Source: CAYRAV01 sp964422365
GTDB taxonomy: Bacteria; Bacillota; Clostridia; Lachnospirales; Lachnospiraceae
Assembly (NCBI GenBank): GCA_964422365.1
Contig: CAYRAV010000083.1
Span: 1-11,773 of the forward strand
Direction of reading: 5' to 3'
DNA: 11,773 nucleotides
Shown: positions 7,194-11,773 of the stretch, piece after piece
Layout of the letters: each line of letters begins with the position of its first letter
Position numbering within the stretch: position 1 is the first letter of the stretch
Position numbers and translations under genes: made by a program
Notes under the pieces: generated by a model
Told to the model about the DNA's origin: nothing
Databases searched by the model: none
What the model saw: only the letters and a program-made list of their open reading frames with translations

Positions 7194-7222
7194 ATTTTAC
7201 ACCTATTGTAGTCAAATTACAA
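7194..7222 (-). promoter_or_regulatory. Candidate sigma-A promoter of the RelA/SpoT-domain gene
   Basis: The -35 is TTGTAA (7217-7222), the spacer is 17 bp, and the -10 is TAAAAT (7194-7199). It would give a leader of roughly 35-40 nt before the TTG start. Matched by eye only. Confidence 0.5.
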
Positions 7223-7267
7223 GGGGAAGAATTTTGTTGTTGCAAAATGGTAACAATTCACACATGC

Positions 7268-7326
7268 AAAAAACAGCCTTATTGCACCATGCCGGATGCA
7301 AAACGCTCCAGAGCGTGTTTTAGGCT
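7268..7326 (-). terminator. Branched hairpin terminator after tatD
   Basis: On the minus strand an outer stem (AGCCT / AGGCT) encloses two hairpins: AAAAC-A-CGCT-ctgg-AGCG-TTTT and a bulged GCATCC-ggcat-GGTGC. The outer stem is followed by GTTTTTT. This fits a three-way-junction rho-independent terminator 43 bp beyond the tatD stop. It separates tatD from the promoter of the next gene. Confidence 0.55.
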
Positions 7327-7368
7327 TCGTTTGCTGCTCTTGTGTGCAAATATATCAGAACACCCTGC

Positions 7369-8160
7369 TTACAGTTCATCTGATTTTATATGAAATATTC
7401 TTTCTGTATTTTTCTTTGCGTTCTCTACTAATACCTCCTCTGAAACTCTCATATACTTTGCAAGTTCTTTTGCAACATATGTAATATTTTGAGGAACATT
7501 TATTCTATCTAATCCCTTTACATTTTTTGGTGTAAGGTAAGGTGCATCTGTTTCTATCAATATCCGATCAAGAGGGATGATATGGACAGCCTCCCGCAAT
7601 TCCTTTGCACGGCGGTCATCACAAATCCATCCGGTAATACCAATAGAAAATCCCATTGAAAGATATTGATCTAATGCTTCTTTATTTCCGGTAAAACAAT
7701 GTACCACTGATTTCTTACAGATATCAGAATGCTTTTTGAATCTACGGATAAAATCATTTGCAGCACTGCGTTCGTGAAGAAACAGCGGCATTTCAAGTTT
7801 TTCAGCAAGAACGATATGTTTTTCCAAACACCTTATCTGATTTTCTTTTGTAGAAAACATTCTGTCATAGTCTAATCCACATTCGCCAATTGCAACTATT
7901 CTTTGATTTTCAGCAGCAATCTTTTCAATAAAATCAAAATCTTCCTGCTTAGCAGAATCTGCATTATGAGGATGAATCCCTGCCGTCCCATATACATGGT
8001 GCTTTTTTATAAAGGCATCAATTTTCTTGTTTTCTTTTCGGTCTGTTCCAGTCAAGATACAGGCTACACCACTTTCCGCTGCATCACAAATTATTTTTTC
8101 CGGATCAGAAAACTGTTTGCAAAACAAATTCAATCCAATATCATAATATTTTACCTGCAT
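7369..8160 (-). CDS. tatD: TatD family metal-dependent hydrolase / DNase
   Basis: A 263-aa cytosolic TIM-barrel amidohydrolase-like nuclease. The TatD family has 3'-5' exonuclease activity linked to DNA repair and degradation. Metal-site residues seen are Glu93 (IGECGLDYD), His129 (FLHERS), His154 (VVHCFTG) and Asp205 (ETDAPYL). The N-terminal motif is D7-I-G-L-N11 instead of the H-x-H of the YcfH/YabD group. That matches E. coli TatD, as do GIHPH and ITGWICDDRR, so it looks like a true TatD and not a degenerate protein. Length is normal. The ATG start has AAGGGGG 7 nt upstream. It has its own candidate promoter upstream and a terminator downstream, so it is probably monocistronic. There is no visible link to Tat secretion genes. 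Confidence 0.93.
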   Translation of the reverse strand: MQVKYYDIGLNLFCKQFSDPEKIICDAAESGVACILTGTDRKENKKIDAFIKKHHVYGTAGIHPHNADSAKQEDFDFIEKIAAENQRIVAIGECGLDYDRMFSTKENQIRCLEKHIVLAEKLEMPLFLHERSAANDFIRRFKKHSDICKKSVVHCFTGNKEALDQYLSMGFSIGITGWICDDRRAKELREAVHIIPLDRILIETDAPYLTPKNVKGLDRINVPQNITYVAKELAKYMRVSEEVLVENAKKNTERIFHIKSDEL

Positions 8161-8404
8161 AAATTTTCCCCCTTTAAATCTCCTCTATAAAATATAATAA
8201 AATTAAATATTTACTCTTAGATTATAAATTCTTTTACATATTTCAAACATGCTCAAATTCTATTCTTTATTTATTGTACCACACACTTCTGTGTTATGCC
8301 AATTTGAATGATACTATCAAAAAAAGACAAGTAATATGAAAAGTTATTCCTTAAACAGTTCCCAAGCATTTCCTCATTGATGTTACAACAGACCTCACAT
8401 TTTA
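8161..8404. other. A/T-rich intergenic region upstream of tatD
   Basis: No coding region or RNA gene was recognised. It holds the candidate tatD promoter at 8273-8302, followed by a leader of about 105 nt. A small ACACttctGTGT palindrome (8283-8294) lies in the promoter spacer and could be an operator, but nothing supports a specific regulator. Confidence 0.5.
8273..8302 (-). promoter_or_regulatory. Candidate sigma-A promoter of tatD
   Basis: The -35 is TTGGCA (8297-8302), the spacer is 18 bp, and the -10 is TACAAT (8273-8278). The spacer contains ACACagaaGTGT on the minus strand. It lies just beyond the tRNA terminator, as expected for a separate transcript. Confidence 0.5.
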
Positions 8405-8467
8405 TAAAAATAGGAACTTTACTTAAACAATACAGAAAAACTGAATGAAAGTAAAGTTCCCATTTTT
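8405..8467 (-). terminator. Terminator after tRNA-Thr
   Basis: A perfect 10-bp inverted repeat, GGAACTTTAC (8413-8422) and GTAAAGTTCC (8451-8460), extended on both sides by A/T pairs and ending in TATTTTTAT on the minus strand. The 28-nt loop contains a smaller CAG-aaaaa-CTG hairpin. The T-rich flanks on both strands make it potentially bidirectional. It lies about 12 bp past the tRNA 3' end. Confidence 0.78.
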
Positions 8468-8478
8468 TATTATATGAA

Positions 8479-8551
8479 AGCTACTAACGGGATTTGAACC
8501 CGTGACCTCCGCCTTACCAAGGCGACGCTCTACCTCCTGAGCCATAGTAGC
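8479..8551 (-). tRNA. tRNA-Thr (anticodon GGU)
   Basis: A complete cloverleaf: 7-bp acceptor GCTACTA / TAGTAGC, D stem GCTC / GAGC, anticodon stem TCGCC / GGCGG around the loop TTGGTAA (anticodon GGT, reads ACC/ACU), and T arm ACGGG-TTCAAAT-CCCGT. The discriminator is U, and CCA is not encoded. It lies 118 bp after sigH on the same strand and may be partly read from the sigH transcript; no convincing promoter of its own was found. The terminator at 8405-8467 follows. Confidence 0.97.
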
Positions 8552-8669
8552 ATTTTAAAGCGTATAAAATATGTTCAAATGCAAAAAAACTAACACAATT
8601 AGCAGTTTTTACTCTATGACTGATTGCTGCCAATAAAGCCCGCTGCTGACTGCACTCTCTGCCAGCTTA

Positions 8670-9302
8670 CTACGCATTTTCTTGCAAGATGGCTGTCACC
8701 TTTGCCTTAATTCTTTGTAAAGTATTATCAATCGATTTTGGAGATTTCTCTATAATCTCAGCAATCTGCACATAAGAATAACCTTTTATATATAATCTTA
8801 ATACTTCACTCTCCATTTGGCTAAGACGCCTCTCGAGTTCATATTCTATCACATTGATATGCTCCTTGTCAACTACTATTTCTTCTGGATTTGCATTTTT
8901 ATTCCAGAACATTACATCCACAAGAGAAATATCTTCTTCTGACTCCCCATTTTTTTTCCCTGCAGGAGCATAAAAAGAAACGTATGTATTTAACGGCTGA
9001 TTCTTTTTTCTGTTCGATGCCTTGATTGCACTATAGATCTGCCTGGAAATGCATAAGTCAGCAAATGTATAAAAAGCAGTATTTTTTTCAAAATCATACT
9101 CACTTAGTGCCTTATACAGCCCTATCATGCCCTCCTGAATCAAATCTTCTGTATCACCTCCAACAATATACAATCTTCTTGCCTTTTGCCGTACAAGGTT
9201 TTTATATTTTTCCATCAAGTAATCTATTGCATCATTATCACCTTCTCTGGCACAAGCAATCACTTCCTTTTCATCCATTGTTTCAAACTCTTTTCTTTTC
9301 AT
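8670..9302 (-). CDS. sigH: RNA polymerase sigma-H factor (sporulation / transition phase)
   Basis: A 210-aa sigma-70 family factor that directs core polymerase to early sporulation and stationary-phase promoters. Region 2 spans about residues 20-95 (YKNLVRQKARRLYIVGG, DLIQEGMIGLYKAL). Region 4 spans about 145-205 (LERRLSQMESEVLRLYIKGY, then SKSID-like SPKSIDNTLQRIKAKV), the recognition helix. Length is close to B. subtilis SigH (218 aa). The start is the ATG at 9300-9302 with GGAGG 6 nt upstream; a longer frame reaching 9368 adds 22 residues unlike SigH. It sits after cysS-mrnC-rlmB as in other Firmicutes, but yacP is missing between rlmB and sigH, and rpmG-secE-nusG do not follow. The paired TGTTACA repeats in its leader might be regulatory. 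Confidence 0.93.
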   Translation of the reverse strand: MKRKEFETMDEKEVIACAREGDNDAIDYLMEKYKNLVRQKARRLYIVGGDTEDLIQEGMIGLYKALSEYDFEKNTAFYTFADLCISRQIYSAIKASNRKKNQPLNTYVSFYAPAGKKNGESEEDISLVDVMFWNKNANPEEIVVDKEHINVIEYELERRLSQMESEVLRLYIKGYSYVQIAEIIEKSPKSIDNTLQRIKAKVTAILQENA

Positions 9303-9308
9303 CTGCCA

Positions 9309-9313
9309 CCTCC
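9309..9313 (-). promoter_or_regulatory. Ribosome binding site deciding the sigH start
   Basis: GGAGG with a 6-nt spacer to the ATG at 9300-9302. It supports the 210-aa product rather than an upstream in-frame start. Confidence 0.8.
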
Positions 9314-9417
9314 ATATCCTTATACAATATTTTACAAATGTTACACACAAATTGTTACATTTAGCCATGCCATTCTTATCTTATACCACAAATTCAGTAT
9401 TCTGCATATCATTCAGA

Positions 9418-10179
9418 CTATTTGCTTAATCTCTGCCGTACAATCTCGTATGCCAATACTCCTGTTGCTACAGAAGCATTTAGAGAATCTATCTGCCCTT
9501 TCATTGGAATCTTTGCTGTAAAATCACAATTTTCTTTCACAAGGCGGCTCACACCTTCGCCCTCATTTCCAATTACCAAACCAATAGAACCTTTTAAATC
9601 CAGATTATACATGATTTCCCCCTTCATATCTGCACAGACAAACCACATACCCTTGCTTTTTAACTCTTCAATTGTATTTGTCAGATTTGTCACTTTTGCT
9701 ACAGGAGTGTAATTTAAAGCACCTGCCGAAGTTTTTGCAACTGTTGCCGTCAATCCTGCCGCCCTTCTTTTGGGAATAATGACTCCATGAGCACCTGCCT
9801 GATTTGCTGTACGGATAATAGCACCTAAATTGTGCGGATCTTCTATTCCATCTAACAAAATCAAAAATGGAGCTTCTCCTTTTTCTTCTGCCAATTTCAG
9901 CATATCCTCCACCTGTGCATATTCATATGCTGCTGCTAATGCGATTACTCCTTGATGTGTACCTGTTTCTGACATCTGATCTAAACGCTCTTTTTTTACA
10001 AATGAAATAATGGTATCTCTTTTTCTTGCTTCTCTTAAAATTGATTTCACTGGTCCATCTTGGCAACCATCTAATATAAATACTTTATCAATTGTCTTTT
10101 CCGAGCGAAATGCTTCCAGTACAGTATTCCTTCCCTCAATCAACTGGCTGTTTCTATTTTCCTGCTCTTTTTTCAGCAT
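9418..10179 (-). CDS. rlmB: 23S rRNA (guanosine-2251-2'-O)-methyltransferase RlmB
   Basis: A 253-aa SPOUT-class methyltransferase that uses S-adenosylmethionine to 2'-O-methylate G2251 in the peptidyl-transferase P loop of 23S rRNA. Residues 12-90 are the L30e-like RNA-binding domain (IEGRNTVLEAF). The SpoU domain follows: motif 1 DPHNLGAIIRTA (Asn117, Arg123), motif 2 LVIGNEGEG (203-208 core) and motif 3 IPMKGQIDSLNASVATG, forming the trefoil-knot SAM site. Length is normal. The ATG at 10177-10179 has GGAGG 6 nt upstream and overlaps the mrnC stop by 7 nt (ATGCTGA), so it is translationally coupled. Other TrmH/SpoU members are possible, but the N-terminal domain and position after mrnC favour RlmB. 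Confidence 0.94.
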   Translation of the reverse strand: MLKKEQENRNSQLIEGRNTVLEAFRSEKTIDKVFILDGCQDGPVKSILREARKRDTIISFVKKERLDQMSETGTHQGVIALAAAYEYAQVEDMLKLAEEKGEAPFLILLDGIEDPHNLGAIIRTANQAGAHGVIIPKRRAAGLTATVAKTSAGALNYTPVAKVTNLTNTIEELKSKGMWFVCADMKGEIMYNLDLKGSIGLVIGNEGEGVSRLVKENCDFTAKIPMKGQIDSLNASVATGVLAYEIVRQRLSK

Positions 10180-10637
10180 AAATGTCCTCCGTTCTTCTCT
10201 TGAAATTTTACAATTCCTAATTTTATTAAATCTAATAACCTTTGCTGTTCCTGATTCAAGTACAAATATCCAATCAATGCCTCAAATCCTGTTGCCTTTC
10301 TATAATCTACAATGCTTGCATTTTTTGCACTGGTAAACGATTTTGCATTTCTTCCCCGTTTATAAACGAGGAATTCCTCTTCTGTCAAATCTTCCTTTAA
10401 CAACTCTATCATCTCTGCCTGAGTGCCCGCCTTTACCAAATGACTTACGTTATGATGCAATTTATTAACTGGAGCATTGCCCCGTTCTACTACCATTGTA
10501 CGAATAACCAGGTCATAAATTCCATCACCAATATATGCAAGTGTCAATGGCGAGAACTGCTTTGCAATCCCTGCTTTTAAATCAAATTTTTTTAATATAG
10601 CTTCCAACAAATTTGTTTCCTTTATGCTCTTTTCCAT
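10173..10637 (-). CDS. mrnC: Mini-ribonuclease III (MrnC)
   Basis: A 154-aa RNase III-type nuclease without a double-stranded-RNA-binding domain. It acts as a dimer on the ends of 23S rRNA precursor in Firmicutes. The catalytic signature AYIGDGIYDLVIR (Asp38) and the second acidic segment ATGFEALIGYLYL (Glu119) are both present. Length is close to that of the B. subtilis protein. The ATG overlaps the end of cysS by 16 nt, with a weak SD (AGAAGG) 6 nt upstream inside cysS. It overlaps rlmB by 7 nt. The three genes therefore make one tightly packed translation/rRNA operon. Confidence 0.94.
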   Translation of the reverse strand: MEKSIKETNLLEAILKKFDLKAGIAKQFSPLTLAYIGDGIYDLVIRTMVVERGNAPVNKLHHNVSHLVKAGTQAEMIELLKEDLTEEEFLVYKRGRNAKSFTSAKNASIVDYRKATGFEALIGYLYLNQEQQRLLDLIKLGIVKFQEKNGGHLC

Positions 10638-11773
10638 CGTACGCCTTCTCTCATATCTTCTAAAATAATTCCTTTTTCTAATAGTAGGTTTCTAATTTCA
10701 TCTGCCTTTCCAAAATCTTTATTCTTTCTTGCCTCCTGTCTGTCCTGTATCAGTTTCTCAATCTCTTCATCTAATAATTCCTCTTTTTTTTCTGTCCTGA
10801 TTCCCAAAACTTCACATAACGACAAAATAATATTCTGTACTGTTTTTATGGTCATCTTGTTTGTAGTTTCATCCAACCTACTATTAGACACCTTAACCAT
10901 TTCAAAAATAGCAGAAACTGCATCGGCAGTATTGAAATCTTCCTCCATAGCAGATTCAAACTTATTTTGTAATTCCTTTATTTGTACTACAACCAGATTC
11001 TCTTCTTCTGTACTTGTTCTATCCTCTGACTTTTCTTGCAATAATGCCAAACGTTCTATGGCATTCATAATTCTTTCCAAACCGTTTTTGGCCGCATCCA
11101 TTAATTCTCTGCTGAAATTAAGAGGCATCCTGTAATGGGCACCACTTAACATGAAAAACCGCAGAACTTCAAAAGGATATCGTTCTCCAATTTCTTTTAT
11201 TGTAAAGAAATTTCCCTCTGATTTTGACATTTTCTTATTATCAATGTTTAAGAAACCATTATGAAGCCAGTATTTTGCAAATCTGACCCCATTTGCAGCT
11301 TCACTTTGCGCAATTTCATTTTCGTGATGCGGAAAAATCAGATCCTCTCCACCTGCATGAATATCTATCTGATCTCCTAAATATTTTTTACTCATCACAG
11401 AACATTCAATATGCCAGCCTGGCCGTCCCTCACTCCATGGCGATTCCCAATAAGGCTCTCCTTCTTTTTTGGGTTTCCACAATACAAAATCCAATGGATC
11501 GTCTTTTTCATCTTCACCAGCAACTTTGATTTCTCTATGTCCTGCTTCTAATTCATCCATATTCTTTTTTGATAATTTCCCATAACCTTCAAAACTCCTT
11601 GTTTTAAAGTAAACTGTTCCATTTTTCTCATATGCATGCCCCTTTTTTATCAGAGTTGCAATCATTTCAATCATTCCATCAATCTCTTCTGTTGCCTTAG
11701 GATTTTTTGTTGCGGGCTTGATATTCAGGCTTTCCATATCCTCTTTCACTGATTGAATGTACCTTTCTGAAAT
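10622..11773 (-). CDS. cysS: Cysteinyl-tRNA synthetase (5' end off window)
   Basis: A class I aminoacyl-tRNA synthetase that charges tRNA-Cys. The 383 visible residues, about 80 short of the usual 465-470, run in frame to the window edge (first visible ISERYIQS), so the HIGH motif is outside and not lost. Visible are the zinc-site Cys in GWHIECSVM and His/Glu in FPHHENE, the KMSKS loop at 11219-11233, and a helical anticodon-binding C-terminal region with the DFGKADEIR-LL-KGI-LED pattern. The GTG at 11747-11749 is an internal valine and not a start. mrnC begins inside the last codons. Confidence 0.96.
   Translation of the reverse strand: MSERYIQSVKEDMESLNIKPATKNPKATEEIDGMIEMIATLIKKGHAYEKNGTVYFKTRSFEGYGKLSKKNMDELEAGHREIKVAGEDEKDDPLDFVLWKPKKEGEPYWESPWSEGRPGWHIECSVMSKKYLGDQIDIHAGGEDLIFPHHENEIAQSEAANGVRFAKYWLHNGFLNIDNKKMSKSEGNFFTIKEIGERYPFEVLRFFMLSGAHYRMPLNFSRELMDAAKNGLERIMNAIERLALLQEKSEDRTSTEEENLVVVQIKELQNKFESAMEEDFNTADAVSAIFEMVKVSNSRLDETTNKMTIKTVQNIILSLCEVLGIRTEKKEELLDEEIEKLIQDRQEARKNKDFGKADEIRNLLLEKGIILEDMREGVRWKRA

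Noticed and set aside
7369..8160. TatD with a broken H-x-H metal motif
   Set aside because: D-x-G-x-N at this place is the normal form in E. coli TatD itself; the other metal ligands are intact.
8479..8551. tRNA-Thr as an integration (att) site for the accessory block
   Set aside because: The tRNA 3' end faces the block, but no second copy of its 3' segment and no integrase gene is visible in the window.
8552..8669. Terminator directly after sigH
   Set aside because: A T-run preceded by CTAA-ttgtg-TTAG is present, but the stem is only 4 bp, too weak to call.
9303..9368. 22-residue N-terminal extension of SigH
   Set aside because: Its sequence is unlike SigH, and a GGAGG site with good spacing marks the internal ATG at 9300-9302.

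Overview
The window is AT-rich, and every recognisable gene lies on the minus strand. It suggests a spore-forming Clostridia genome, most likely Lachnospiraceae-like. The reasons are the conserved order cysS-mrnC-rlmB-sigH, the sporulation-type sigma factor SigH, strong AGGAGG-type ribosome binding sites, TTG start codons on accessory genes, and a HisA of the fungal-like type known from some Clostridia. The taxon is inferred from these features only.

Reading in the direction of transcription (high to low coordinates), the right third is a housekeeping block. It holds the 3' part of cysS (cysteinyl-tRNA synthetase), mrnC (Mini-RNase III for 23S rRNA ends), rlmB (23S rRNA Gm2251 methyltransferase) and sigH. 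The first three overlap and are very likely one operon. sigH follows after a 115-bp gap with no yacP gene between. tRNA-Thr(GGU) comes next and ends at a strong hairpin terminator. The rpmG-secE-nusG genes that often follow sigH are absent.

tatD has its own candidate promoter and a three-way-junction-like terminator. The middle of the window (about 1.5-7.2 kb) is an accessory block. It starts with a 679-aa RelA/SpoT-domain protein whose GTP-side loop (Y-x-S-x-H) is not conserved and whose C-terminal half I cannot assign. Two paralogous cytosolic proteins follow, each with an alpha-helical, TerB-like N-terminus and a Cys-rich right-handed beta-helix C-terminus. They are tightly coupled and end at a hairpin terminator. 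This block is the best candidate for an undescribed system; a nucleotide-signalling or stress/defence role is inference only.

A MITE-like family marks the edges of the block. A 291-bp element with ctagagc terminal inverted repeats and two 63-bp tandem repeats rich in small palindromes lies at 1154-1444. A truncated relative lies at 4894-4967.

At the left edge, a HAD hydrolase with an unusual D-x-Y-G-T motif I is followed after 40 bp by a partial hisA. The two may be co-transcribed.
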